DNA from: Bryoerythrophyllum caledonicum
Taxonomy: Eukaryota > Streptophyta > Bryopsida > Pottiales > Pottiaceae
Length of the DNA stretch: 64,000 bases
Assembly: GCA_963971425.1 (NCBI GenBank)
Contig: OZ020521.1
Location: 8,077,519 to 8,141,518 of the forward strand
Reading direction: 5' to 3'
Shown here piece by piece: positions 10,749 through 20,169 of this stretch. The translations under genes and the position numbers were made by a program. The notes beneath the pieces were generated by a model. That model was given only the letters and a program-made list of their open reading frames with translations. It ran no database searches and was not told the origin of the DNA. Each line of letters begins with the position of its first letter. Within the stretch, counting starts at the first letter, position 1.

Positions 10749-13625
10749 TCAATAAGTGAGCGTCGTGGATGATGCCATGTTGGTCCAAATCCAACGTGGC
10801 CGATGGGCGTAAGATCCCAACGCTGCGGCATCAACAAACGTAGGGGGACCAAGAAGGTGATGGATGTACGCCCCATCCTCACGCACTTTCGTTCGTGTAT
10901 CCCCCAATGGGGGTACATTCTCAAAAATGTACCCCGGTGGTGTCCATTGGTGGGTAATCCACCACTGGACGAGCCTAAGCAAATCCGCAAAGAGACCCGA
11001 CCGTGGATCATCCAAGCCACGTCCACCTCCCGCCCGTGAATGGCCTTGGCAAGGCCATCCGGCAATCACCAAGTCCACGTGACCTAACCGGCAAAGATCA
11101 TCCTCACTGATCAACGTCACATCACGTGGCAACTTGCCAAAACATCCCCGAATGGCAGAAGGTGGTAACTGCTCCGGGTACAACGCCAGGAGACGCTGAA
11201 TGTGGTGGTGAGCAACTCGATTGGCTGCAAAGCCACTATCGACGTGAATGTACCGGCGTACCTTGAGCCCAGCTTCTAACACAGCCGCGAGCCCCGTACC
11301 GATACCGGCAAATAGCTCCACGAGGGTAATACCCTCATCTGGTGGTCGCCACTGAATTGTACGAGCCAACAACGGAATAGAAGAGTCCACTAAGAGATGT
11401 GGAGCATTCAAAGCATCCACAATCTCCCGACTTCGACGGGTAAGCTCCAACTGAGTTCCCCAAGGCAGAACTGGATCCTTGCAATGACGTGCAGGGATCT
11501 GTAGTGGTATGTACTCCCGTGATTCCGCTACCCCCGACATAAAAGCATATGTCTCCTCCAAAAGCGTAGAACCACATGGCAAATCAGAAGCCAACGCACT
11601 GCACCCAAACATAGCGTCCACCGTGGAAGTCACCGCGCTAGCTGCGAAGACAACCGGAATGAGCTCCTTTCTGCCATCACCGGCAGACCACCCAGGCCTA
11701 ATCCAGGCCTCCTCCGTCCAATTATCCACTCCAAAACCGAGAGGATAAAGTGCTTGCTGACCCACCAGAATGTCATAGTTGGTGGCACCAGTCACAGCAC
11801 ACTGAAGGGATACGTGGGAGAACAATGGACCAGATCCGACACCGAACATCAACTGTAACGGATGTCGGGTGTACCCCATGGCCTTCTCCGTGCCTCCAAC
11901 CGATGTAACAATCGTAAATGGGCAAGGCTCAAGGTCCGAAGCACCTAGACCCAAATCCTGGGCTAGCTGCTTGCCAATCATCACTGGCTGAGCCCCGGAG
12001 TCCAACATAACACGTAGGGGGGTAGCTCGAGTGGAGTTGCCATCCGTACGGCCTACCACCATGATTCCATCGTCATTCACCAAACGTACCACCCCTGGAC
12101 GCACACTGCGTCGCTCCCGTGCCGACCGGGCTGCAACATCAGACAAATAAGCCACTCCAGAGATCAAGGCCCGATCCCTGGACGACTGCTCCATAGGTGC
12201 GGAAGTGGCATTGGCCTCAAACGCGGAAATAGCCTCCGCCGCCAACTTGGCCCGCATTGCCACCAAATCCTCCTCGGTGGGTGGAGCCGTCACCGCCTGC
12301 GACACCTCCAATGAAGGCATGGGCACCTTGCCCTCCAACATACTACCTGCCAAGTGGAATACACCAGATGGTCGAAAATCCGGTGTCAGAAAATCCACAC
12401 CGGCAAACACGGGCAACTGCAACACCTTATACGCCAAGGTGTGTGCGGCATCCCCATGAGTGGAAGAAAGCGGTGGGACCGGGGGCGGAGTGGGAGAGGC
12501 AGTAGAAATAGCCGCATCCGCGATGCCAAAAGAAAGTGGTAGCCGGGACTGACCAATGTGGTCCGGCAAACCCGTGTGGCGTGGACGGCCACTACTAACC
12601 GGCACAGAGGATGAAGGTGCCACTACTTGTGCAATAGTCTGAGCACGAGTGGCCACTGCTGCCACCACCTCCCCTGAAGCGCCATACAAGTAGCGGTCTA
12701 GGGCTGAAGATGAGCCCTGACCCCTCGATGGAGGCCGTGTCTCTGCCACTTGCCCCAAAGAAGCCATCGCACTCATCTGCTTCTTCAGCTCCGCTAGTTC
12801 AGCCTGCAGTGTCTTCACTGCATCCGATCCAACAGCTGAAGACCCTGGGCGCTTCTCTGGATGAAGAGAAAAGCAGTTCTCATTAGTGTGGCCAATCTTG
12901 CCACAGTGAGAACATGTCACAAACTTGTTCCCCTTACCCCCAGCCTTCTCTGCAGGCTTGGCTGCCTCAGTCTTGGACTTGGCCTTCACCGCCCCTGCCC
13001 CCTTCTTCTTGGAACAGTTGGGGTCCCCCTTGGTGTGACCAGCCTCCCCACAAGCCCAACAATGCACAACCTTTTCAGGTTGTGCCTCCGCCAAGCTACC
13101 GGTGGCGGTGGCAAGCTTCTTGGGCTTGGGAGCCTCTAATAGGGACGTCACTAAATCAGTGGCCTCGCTCACGCCCAGTGCTCTATCGAGCGCTTCCACC
13201 TCGGCGAACGCCTGAGCCAAAGTGGCGTTGCCATGATACCGAAAAAGAAGATGTGGACTAATCAATTCCACCATCCTCTTGTCCAACTTGGAGATGAAGA
13301 TCTTCACCAGTTGGCGCTCCGTGAACACATCACCAGCCTCAGCTGACAACCGTGCCAACCGGGTATACATGGTGCGTGGGGTATCCTCCTTCTCCCGGCG
13401 GAAATCCTGGATGCGCTGCATCTGATCACGCCTGAAGCCCCCGTACTCCACCTCTAAATGCGCCATGAACTGCGCTAGAGGATCAAAGGCAGGCGGATCG
13501 CCAACCGCCATCAATGCCGCACGTGTGGCAATGGCCAAACGGGACATGGCCCCCATGCCAACCCGTTCGCCCACAATGGCAACACCCTTGCCCTGGAGTC
13601 CTCCCCGAAGAGACTCTCTTCCACC
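10749..13625 (-). CDS. Gag (capsid and zinc knuckles), protease and DNMT3-like methyltransferase N-part
   Basis: The frame is open from about 13625, and a GTG lies at 13574. Residues counted from 13574: capsid-type Gag about 25-140; zinc knuckles CWACGEAGHT (180) and CSHCGKIGHTNENC (221-234); aspartic protease with LDSGA (524-528) and YDILVGQQAL (600-609); cytosine-5 DNA methyltransferase from about 748. The methyltransferase shows motif I ELFAGIGTG (753-761), motif IV GWPCQGHS with the catalytic Cys at 842, motif VI FENVP (884-888) and motif VIII RPRWIWTN (925-932). Motif order is linear, as in DNMT3 and unlike the rearranged DRMs. A TGA at 10749-10751 falls between motifs VIII and IX, and the domain resumes in the same frame. 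The catalytic residues seen are intact. Confidence 0.9.
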   Translation of the reverse strand, partial: GGRESLRGGLQGKGVAIVGERVGMGAMSRLAIATRAALMAVGDPPAFDPLAQFMAHLEVEYGGFRRDQMQRIQDFRREKEDTPRTMYTRLARLSAEAGDVFTERQLVKIFISKLDKRMVELISPHLLFRYHGNATLAQAFAEVEALDRALGVSEATDLVTSLLEAPKPKKLATATGSLAEAQPEKVVHCWACGEAGHTKGDPNCSKKKGAGAVKAKSKTEAAKPAEKAGGKGNKFVTCSHCGKIGHTNENCFSLHPEKRPGSSAVGSDAVKTLQAELAELKKQMSAMASLGQVAETRPPSRGQGSSSALDRYLYGASGEVVAAVATRAQTIAQVVAPSSSVPVSSGRPRHTGLPDHIGQSRLPLSFGIADAAISTASPTPPPVPPLSSTHGDAAHTLAYKVLQLPVFAGVDFLTPDFRPSGVFHLAGSMLEGKVPMPSLEVSQAVTAPPTEEDLVAMRAKLAAEAISAFEANATSAPMEQSSRDRALISGVAYLSDVAARSARERRSVRPGVVRLVNDDGIMVVGRTDGNSTRATPLRVMLDSGAQPVMIGKQLAQDLGLGASDLEPCPFTIVTSVGGTEKAMGYTRHPLQLMFGVGSGPLFSHVSLQCAVTGATNYDILVGQQALYPLGFGVDNWTEEAWIRPGWSAGDGRKELIPVVFAASAVTSTVDAMFGCSALASDLPCGSTLLEETYAFMSGVAESREYIPLQIPARHCKDPVLPWGTQLELTRRSREIVDALNAPHLLVDSSIPLLARTIQWRPPDEGITLVELFAGIGTGLAAVLEAGLKVRRYIHVDSGFAANRVAHHHIQRLLALYPEQLPPSAIRGCFGKLPRDVTLISEDDLCRLGHVDLVIAGWPCQGHSRAGGGRGLDDPRSGLFADLLRLVQWWITHQWTPPGYIFENVPPLGDTRTKVREDGAYIHHLLGPPTFVDAAALGSYAHRPRWIWTNMASSTTLTY

Positions 13626-14119
13626 TTAGGCTCCTCGGTGGAAGTCGGCAGTTGGGCAACTGCACTCTCCTTGAGCGCAGTCACCAACTCCACACGCTGG
13701 CGCCAGTACTCCTCAACCGGACGTAACTGTGCCTCGTGCTGCGTAGTCCACTTCCCGTACGATTGGAGCGCTTCTAGCTCCAAATGCTGGGGCAAAAGCT
13801 CGAACGCATACCAGTCGTTAAACGACGGCGTCCGCTGGCGCTTCTCTTTCATCCAGGTTTGGAATCGGAGCCGCCAATCGGGTAGGGAGATGCCCCCAGC
13901 CCGTCCCGAGAACTTGTCTCGCACGACATGACGGAGATCGTCCTCCATGTCGTCAAACGTGCCCACGCCCCAGACCCGAAGCCTACGATCGGTATCCAAC
14001 GCCGAAACAGGCTCAAAAGCCTCGTCTGTATCCGACCCTGGCCCAAAATCTGTGGTGGAAGCACTCTCCGAGTGGTCTGGTGAGGGGGAGCGGTAATACC
14101 GACTCCGGGTACTCACCAT
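13511..14119 (-). CDS. Gag, N-terminal part
   Basis: I chose the ATG at 14119 (MVSTRSRYYRS); nine bases upstream lies another in-frame start-like codon. The product is acidic at first, then has a helical Gag-like stretch (GRAGGISLPDWRLRFQTW). The frame ends with a TGA at 13511, overlapping the next frame, which continues the capsid sequence in the -1 frame. The switch probably falls near 13590 (GEDS to GKGVAIV). I see no canonical XXXYYYZ heptamer there, and a one-base deletion in a CTCC run would also explain it. Confidence 0.75.
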   Translation of the reverse strand: MVSTRSRYYRSPSPDHSESASTTDFGPGSDTDEAFEPVSALDTDRRLRVWGVGTFDDMEDDLRHVVRDKFSGRAGGISLPDWRLRFQTWMKEKRQRTPSFNDWYAFELLPQHLELEALQSYGKWTTQHEAQLRPVEEYWRQRVELVTALKESAVAQLPTSTEEPKVEESLFGEDSRARVLPLWANGLAWGPCPVWPLPHVRH

Positions 14120-15608
14120 AAACAACAACCACCTCGGGACCTATCTACGGGTACTATCTAAAAGGTAAGGGTACGAACGGGCAACCTGCACCTGCAAAAT
14201 CACCAAACTTTGTGGTTCACCGGTCATTACCTCCGGCTAGCACAGGTCCAACCACAACCCCCCACATAGAAAGGTCTTGCCGGCCATAAATCCGACTTCA
14301 CCCCTACGGTACCCTATCACAAACTGGAACAACAAGAAATGGGGCCACCGGAAAACACCGGCAACAAGCCCGCAACACGGGGGAGGTACCGCACAAGAAT
14401 CCAAAAATCAAAACCGGATCCTCTCCCCCAACAACATAAAAGCAGGAAAATGAAAGAGACAGCGCCACTAGCACACGCCTGCAGTGGATGCCTCAAAGTC
14501 GCAAACCTGCAAATCAAAGAGAAACACTAAAAGTGTTCCCCCTAACGTCTAAAACTAAGGGAGTAGTGGGGATTGACCGTGGTGTTTAAAAACACTATCC
14601 ATCCAATGAAATCACATACATTGGTGGGTAATCACGACAAACGCCAAACTAATGCTAAAATTAGGTCAAATGGCGAAAATCCTAACTATAAGCATAAATG
14701 TCACTCACATCCGAGTAACACTGCCTTTGAAATCTACTCCCAAAGTTTAGCACTATCTTTTTTTTTTTTTTTATAGATCACAAAACATGTGATTGTTTTC
14801 GGCCCTCGCGAAAAAACTAGCAAAATATTTTTTTTTTGATAAACCAATTTTTTCTTATACCACTAGTCTTAGAATTTCTTCACGAATCCAAATCCGTCGT
14901 CGAAATCTCAAAATACCGAAAATTGCAAAATCTAAAAATCTAACATCCAACTCCAGGGACTTCTGAAAATCTGCTAGAAAACCAATGGTTTAGGGTACCG
15001 CGGCGCGCAATTGGGTACCTCTGGTTATGGTGCAATTGGATGCTGCCGCCTCTTGGCCCCCTTGCAATTGTCACGTGGCGCCCACGAGAGTCTTCCCCCA
15101 GCCCTTGCTCCCTACGATCCCGATGATGTGCTCGTTGTAGGTCCCGCCTGCATGCCGGCGGTCAAGTCAACCCAGGCTGTCGTTTTTGAGACTTTCCCCT
15201 CCACCGTACTCGTGGATAGGACTGTAGGCTGCAGTGTAAGGCCTCGAGGCTCGTGGTGGTCTTCTAGTCTTGAATTAACCCATGATCAAACCCTGATTTC
15301 CTGGGTTGTTCCTCGCGACTTTCACATCATCAGCTCCCATGCCCAGCGACCAGAGGTCGCATGTCTCTTCCCACTCCGACCAGCGGTCGCCCGCGGGGGT
15401 GAGTTTGAAACACCCTCCAGGTCCAGAGAGTCTCAAAATCCAAAAATTCAAACTCTAACTTCAAGACACTAGTTTTTGCATAACCTCGCACAATATCAAT
15501 AGTGCTAGAAATACCCACTCTTCCTCTACTCTTCTCTCCTTCCTTCACAAGCTCCTTAAACGTGAAAATGATAAGAAAATAAGGAATTATGAGAGGTCTT
15601 TGTCAAGT
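14120..15608 (-). other. Long 5' leader of the gypsy element
   Basis: About 1.5 kb lies between the 5' LTR core and Gag. No primer-binding site starting TGG follows the LTR core; the sequence there is CTTGACAAAG. A 153-codon frame exists on the opposite strand (15011-15472), but it has no recognisable motif and is probably chance. There is a poly-T/A stretch at about 14757-14775. Confidence 0.5.
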
Positions 15609-15964
15609 GAAAGATGTATGAATCACAAGTAGTCAAGCGTCTCGCACTCCACGAAGGAAGAATCAACGAGTGCGAGTGGAACTAGAGAATGTAGAGTCTT
15701 TACTAATGACAAACCATCACTAACAAGCAAGGACTCACTAATCACTCTCTAAACACACTCACAAAGCTTGACTTGACAAAGACGTCAAGTCAAGGACGTG
15801 TGCGGCGCTATACGCACACGCAAACAACCCTAAGTGGATGAAAATCATCCACGGATGAAAACGGTGCGCCGCCGTTCGTCCCTAAACACACGTAGATTAG
15901 TAACAAACTAATCTACGCTAAAATCTACGATACGGAGAGACCCTCGACGCCACGTCCCGTGACA
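15609..15964 (-). repeat. LTR core, right copy (5' LTR of the gypsy element)
   Basis: It is identical by eye to 6157-6512. It begins TGTCACGGG on the minus strand and is followed on the plus side by the CTCT target duplication. It lacks the 106-bp segment A seen twice at the other end. Confidence 0.85.
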
Positions 15965-15968
15965 CTCT

Positions 15969-16347
15969 GGTTTGGTGTACTAATGTTGATTTCTCTTATT
16001 CTGATGTGATAATTTCCTGCTTTTTGTGTTCTTGTATTTCATGATTTATTTTTTTATTAATTATTCATTTCATGAATAGTCTGTATGCGTCATTTTTGAG
16101 TTTCTGTAGAACGACCACAATTTTTTCTTCTTGGCATGTTTCCAATTTTTGTATACAAAGAGCTTAACTTTCGCTTTGCTGGCATGTCAAAATCAGAATG
16201 CTCTGCACTTCTCTATTACCACGGGAGGGCTGAGGCACTTCTCCAGATACTTGTTGCACTTAAGCACATCATTGGAGTTGCACCAACAATTACGGTCCGT
16301 CTCTACGCTCTTTTTTCAATTATCAAGTTTTTAATGTTGGCATGTGT
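15969..16347. other. Intergenic between two mobile elements
   Basis: No gene is called. A plus-strand frame at 16136-16300 reads like protein (ECSALLYYHGRAEALL) and ends at a possible splice donor, so it could be an orphan exon. I found no partner exon and do not recognise it. Confidence 0.3.
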
Positions 16348-16351
16348 TTAA

Positions 16352-17565
16352 CCCTTAAAGTTCGTGGGGACCATATATACAACCACTTATTCTACTCTTA
16401 ACATACAAAACATGACAATTGAAATTAGCAAGATATAGACCTTTGGATTTAAGATTCTTCATCTAAAATCTTTCATTTGAAGCTCATTTCAATGTCTAAA
16501 TCTTACCATGATTGAATACGACACCATATATGTAGAATACATGACCATTTTCCAACTTCTCAAGCATGTACTAGGTGCAATAATGATCTTAATTAAAATT
16601 GTCAATGAGTGTCATTGGATCATGTCAACACAATAACAACTTCTGTAACTATAGTATACATCAGTTTTTACACCTTTTTTCTCAAATACATTACAGAAAG
16701 CACCGTATTGCAACCCAAATGTGCCTTCTCAAACCTTTAAGGTTTGGATGTCCCTAGGTTTACAGTGGATCATATAGGAACCCAAACTTTGCCTAATCAA
16801 CAAATTCATTGCTCTTCTATGTGCTCTATTAATTTCCCAAGGACTACAAGCTACACAGTATTTTCCTTTAAATTGCATTGTACCATTTTCTTCTCGATGG
16901 AGTTTCAAGGATTATTGCTTTTCTTTGCAAATTTTTTTCCCTTACCTTTCGCTGGTTGTATAGAGCAAGTCCACTATATGATGGCCTCACTAGAGGCGTC
17001 TCCTTTTGTTCTTGCAAAACAAAGAAGAGGCTCAAATTTTGAAGACGACGAGTGCCTTCGATTGTGTCGTGCCTGGGTGGATGCTTCACAAAATCCAGTG
17101 GTGGGTACTGGACAGAAGAAAGGAAGATTTTGGTCGGCAGTAGAGAAGTCCTTTGAGAATAATATGCCTCAAGGATGCAATTTAACACTCAAAGTTCCAA
17201 GAAGATACATTTGGGTTGCAACATTATGTATTTCACATGGAAGGTATAAGAATTTATGTCTACAATAGTTACAAAAGTTTATATTTATGTAAAGCCCAAG
17301 TCAATGACACATGACAATTGAAATTTAGATCATTATTGCACTTACTACATGCTTGAGGAGTTGCAAATTGGTCATATATTTAACATGTATGGTGTTGTAG
17401 TTGAGCATGATAAGGTTGAGATATTGAAATGACCTCGAAATGAAAGATGTGAGTTCAAGAATCTTTAATCCAAAGGTATATGCCCTACAAATATTTTAAT
17501 ACATTTTTTGTATGTTAAGAGTAAAATATGTGATTGTGTATATGGTTTGTAGTGAACTTTTAGGG
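16352..17565. mobile_element. Inverted-repeat DNA element with TTAA/TTCT flanks
   Basis: The left 200 bp (16352 to about 16550) and the right 200 bp (about 17370-17565) are inverted copies of each other at roughly 75-80 percent by eye. They share blocks such as CTCTTAACATACAAAA and CCTTTGGATT. The ends read CCCTTAAAGTTC (left) and CCCTAAAAGTTC (right, inverted). TTAA stands outside the left end and TTCT outside the right. Part of the same repeat occurs at about 54833-55040. The interior has a Myb/SANT-like coding fragment. Confidence 0.6.
16978..17200 (+). pseudogene. Myb/SANT-like (PIF/Harbinger ORF1-type) fragment
   Basis: The frame reads FEDDECLRLCRAWVDAS, then NPVVGTGQKKGRFW and SAVEKSFENN. 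It resembles the trihelix/Myb-like domain of plant PIF/Harbinger accessory proteins and NAM-associated proteins, in which a W-rich helix is followed by GTDQK and FW. The similarity ends near 17200, and no transposase is seen nearby. It is probably a remnant of, or captured by, the surrounding inverted-repeat element. Confidence 0.5.
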
Positions 17566-18052
17566 TTCTTGTTTTGTACAATAGTTTTCAAAAGAGTTAT
17601 TGAAAATTTAAAAATATTAGAAAGGGGAGTTAAACATAACAAAGGGGAGTTAAACATAACAAAGGTGAGCTTTTAAGTTTGTACAGTATTATGAAACAGC
17701 TGAACGATGAGACAACTTCACTTGGGTCGCAAGTAAAAACGTTAAAAAAAACAAAAAAAAACAAAAAAAAACAAAAAAAACAAAAAAAACAAAAAACTCG
17801 CACGACTTCCGCAGCTCCTGAGCGGGACTGGCACCGTGACGTCATCCGTGACGTCATCCATGACGTCATCCAGAAGGTGGAGTTTTAAACAGGATCCCAC
17901 GCCCGGCCGCGGTGGAGTTTTTTACAGGATCCTTCGCAGGGGACCCCTACACCGGCCGCGTCTCCACCCTGGAAAAGCCCGGGATGGCGTTCACAGGGTG
18001 GAGATGCTCTAAGTTAATTTGCAGAACTAGTATGCTCTCTCTAGATTGTAGT
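17566..18052. repeat. Low-complexity and GC-rich repeat patch
   Basis: A direct 20-bp repeat (AAAGGGGAGTTAAACATAAC type) spans about 17620-17665. A (A)nC tract covers about 17742-17798. Three TGACGTCA palindromes follow. Then comes a GC-rich patch (about 17885-18010) with the motif AGAGCATCTCCACC on the minus strand, which resembles plant MITE ends. No gene is seen. Confidence 0.5.
17837..17868. promoter_or_regulatory. Three TGACGTCA (bZIP) sites at 12-bp spacing
   Basis: Perfect TGACGTCA palindromes start at 17837, 17849 and 17861. TGACGTCA is the core bound by plant TGA/bZIP factors. The nearest gene end is the SDR stop, 185 bp away, so this is not an obvious promoter. The sites may simply be a small tandem repeat. 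Confidence 0.5.
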
Positions 18053-19869
18053 TTATTCAGGGTACACCATCTTCTTGGACACGCCGCCGTCTACCACAAA
18101 CTCTTGGCCAGTGAGGAACCCCGCGCGCTGCTCATCGCACAAGAACAAACACATCTCCACCACGTCCTGCGCCACGCCCACTCGTCCCACCGGATGCCAC
18201 GCGTGGTCTTCCGGCCGCAGCGCCTCCTCGCCCGCTTCGTCCGTGTTGATCCACCCCGGCAACACCGTGTTCACCCGCACCTTCCCTGCCAAACTGATCG
18301 CCTGCATGCCACCACAACGAAGAATCAATCAAGTGGAATTAGAGACTCATGCAGAACAAGTTGACACCAGTTTCGACCTGTGAATGCGTGAGCCCACAAA
18401 GGCCGGCCTTCGAGGCGCTGTAGCCTGCTGTGTCTGGCTCGCTCTGGTGCGCCCGCGTGCTGGAGATGTGAAGGATGCTGGCGTTTCCAGGTGGCATGTG
18501 CGGTACCACGAAGTGTGATAGCGCGTAGGCCCCGACCAGGTTTACTGCAATTGTGTCGGTGAACTCCTTCAACGGATCATCCGAAGCGCCACTGTGAGGA
18601 AGCTTGGCTGGCAGGCAGGCACACATACACGTATGATTCAAACATCTAGAACCTGGAAACCCTAGCATGTGATGCAGCTTATGATTGAGAATACCATACC
18701 AGCGCCTTCAACCCTAAACCCTAAACCCTGTCTGATGAAGCTTATGATTGAGAACACGCTTGAATCATTCTACAAAGCGCCTTATAGAACGTATGACACA
18801 TGTACACGTCTAGATCAGCACTATGATTCAAACATCTATAACCTGGAAACCCTAATATGTGATGCAGCTTATTGATTGAGAATACCATACCAGCGCCTTA
18901 AACCCTAAACCCCTTCTGATGAAGCTTATGATTGCGAACACGCTTAAATCATTCTATAAAGCGCCTTATAGGACGTATGACACATACACGTCTATCAGCA
19001 CTATGATTCAAACGACTAGAACCTGGAAACCCTAATGTGTGATGCTAATGATTGAGAATACCATACCAGCGCCTTAAACCCTCAACCCTATATGATGCTT
19101 ATGATTGAGAACACGAAGCTTGAATCATACTGTAAACGCGTTAAACCCTATCTGATGATTGAGAACAGGTTTGAATCATTCTAGCCTGAAATCTAAACCC
19201 TAACATTAGCTTAAATTCTGATTGAGAACACGCATGAATTATCATACCAGCGTTGTTGACGAGGACGTGAATCTTGTCGCCATAGCGCTGCACTGCTTCG
19301 TTGACGATGCGCTCGGCCTCTGTGACGACCCCCACATCCGCTTGCACGAAGTGGAAATTCACGCCACCGATTCTCTCGTCGTCGTCTTGCGGGGGCTTTA
19401 CAATATCCACTCCCACGACACTGTAGCCCTGCACACGCATTGGAGGTTATATCCAATAATCAAGAGGTGCGTTGAAATTACGGGACACTGTGTCCGGTGA
19501 TGTTCAAGCAGCCCCAGGTTATGAAAAGAACCAGATTATCGCCTTGCAGTTCATAGCAAACATTCCCAAGAGACTACTCACCTGCTTCATGAATCCATAC
19601 ACGAGATGACGCCCAATGCCATGAGGCCGCGCCACGCCCGTGATGATAGCACACCTCTTCTTCTCCTCAGATCTAGCTGCTTCCATTCTCACCGGTGCAC
19701 GAATGGAAGAAGCTGCTCCAGGACGAGTCTCAAAACTATATCTCAAACTGGGATCACCACCCCATAATCCCAGATTCAAGGTGGTGAAGCTCCGACTTAA
19801 CCCTTGGCTTAAACAGGATCCAGCAAGTGAACGGATGCTCCTACGGAAAACTGCAACCTGGAAGGACAT
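18053..19869 (-). CDS. Short-chain dehydrogenase/reductase (SDR), probably organelle-targeted
   Basis: Four exons with GT-AG junctions: 19869-19582, 19428-19248, 18607-18378 and 18301-18053. Together they give 948 nt in frame (315 residues). The classical SDR features are TGVARPHGIG (cofactor binding), NNAA (in place of NNAG), a catalytic Ser in HISSTRA and YSASK. The C-terminus has the usual GQEFVVDGG loop. The Rossmann fold starts about 75 residues in. Before it stands an Arg/Ser-rich stretch beginning MSFQVAVFRRSIRS, which looks like a mitochondrial or plastid targeting peptide. The substrate is unknown. The gene is divergent from PHYLLO, with about 1.6 kb between start codons, and both upstream regions carry the same GGGTCG-rich motif. 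Intron 2 is filled with tandem repeats. Confidence 0.9.
18640..19247 (-). repeat. Tandem repeats in SDR intron 2, with copies of the splice donor
   Basis: Three or four imperfect units of about 170 bp occur. Each contains GCGCTGGTATGG on the minus strand (at about 18703, 18885 and 19063), followed by TATTCTCAATCAT. Each also carries AAACCCTA telomere-like stretches and CTTATGATTGAGAA. The real exon-2 donor at 19248 (GCTG/GTATG) has the same context, so the repeats appear to have grown from the exon-intron junction. Confidence 0.7.
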
Positions 19870-20127
19870 AAGTCTCAGATTAGTAGTCCAGATGAGTAGT
19901 ATTCTAGCAGTGATGATCAAATGATGTTGAAGTAGGTGATGAGTGAGTTAGCACATTGGAAAGTTGATGTGGCGATACAAGATTGTGGGAGTGGAATTTG
20001 ATCCAAAGTCCATCGAATTCCATCAAGGAACGCATTCACACTGGCAGTAACAAGCCCCTATTCACACTGGTAGCAACAAGACCGAGACCAAACAATCGGA
20101 GTCGTACAACGCAATCGGAGAATCCGA

Positions 20128-20168
20128 GGTAGGACGACCCAAAACCGACCCGCGACCTAATACCGCTC
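20128..20168 (-). promoter_or_regulatory. GGGTCG motif block upstream of the SDR gene
   Basis: On the minus strand it reads GGTATTAGGTCGCGGGTCGG, then TTTTGGGTCGTCCTACC. It lies about 260 bp upstream of the SDR start. The same block occurs in the opposite orientation upstream of PHYLLO at 21136-21203. Confidence 0.5.
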
Positions 20169-20169
20169 T

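Larger units (their letters stand above)
6051..15964 (-). mobile_element. Gypsy-type LTR retrotransposon with DNA methyltransferase and PHD finger
   Basis: The element is bounded by TGTC...GACA ends and a 4-bp target duplication CTCT (6047-6050 and 15965-15968). It is read on the minus strand. The order is LTR core, long leader (about 14130-15608), Gag, zinc knuckles, aspartic protease, C5 DNA methyltransferase, linker, RT, RNase H, integrase and PHD finger. RT before integrase places it in the Ty3/gypsy group. The two 356-bp LTR cores look identical by eye, so insertion was recent. Retrotransposon-borne DNMTs have been reported in dinoflagellates and charophyte algae. I infer that this element belongs to, or parallels, the charophyte type. 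Reading is interrupted by a frame change in Gag, a UGA in the methyltransferase and a UAG before RT. Confidence 0.92.

Noticed and set aside
15011-15472. 153-codon plus-strand frame in the gypsy leader
   Set aside because: Antisense to the element, no recognisable motif, and lies in untranslated leader.
18716-18736. Telomere (AAACCCT repeats)
   Set aside because: Only two or three units within an intron minisatellite, an interstitial motif and not a chromosome end.
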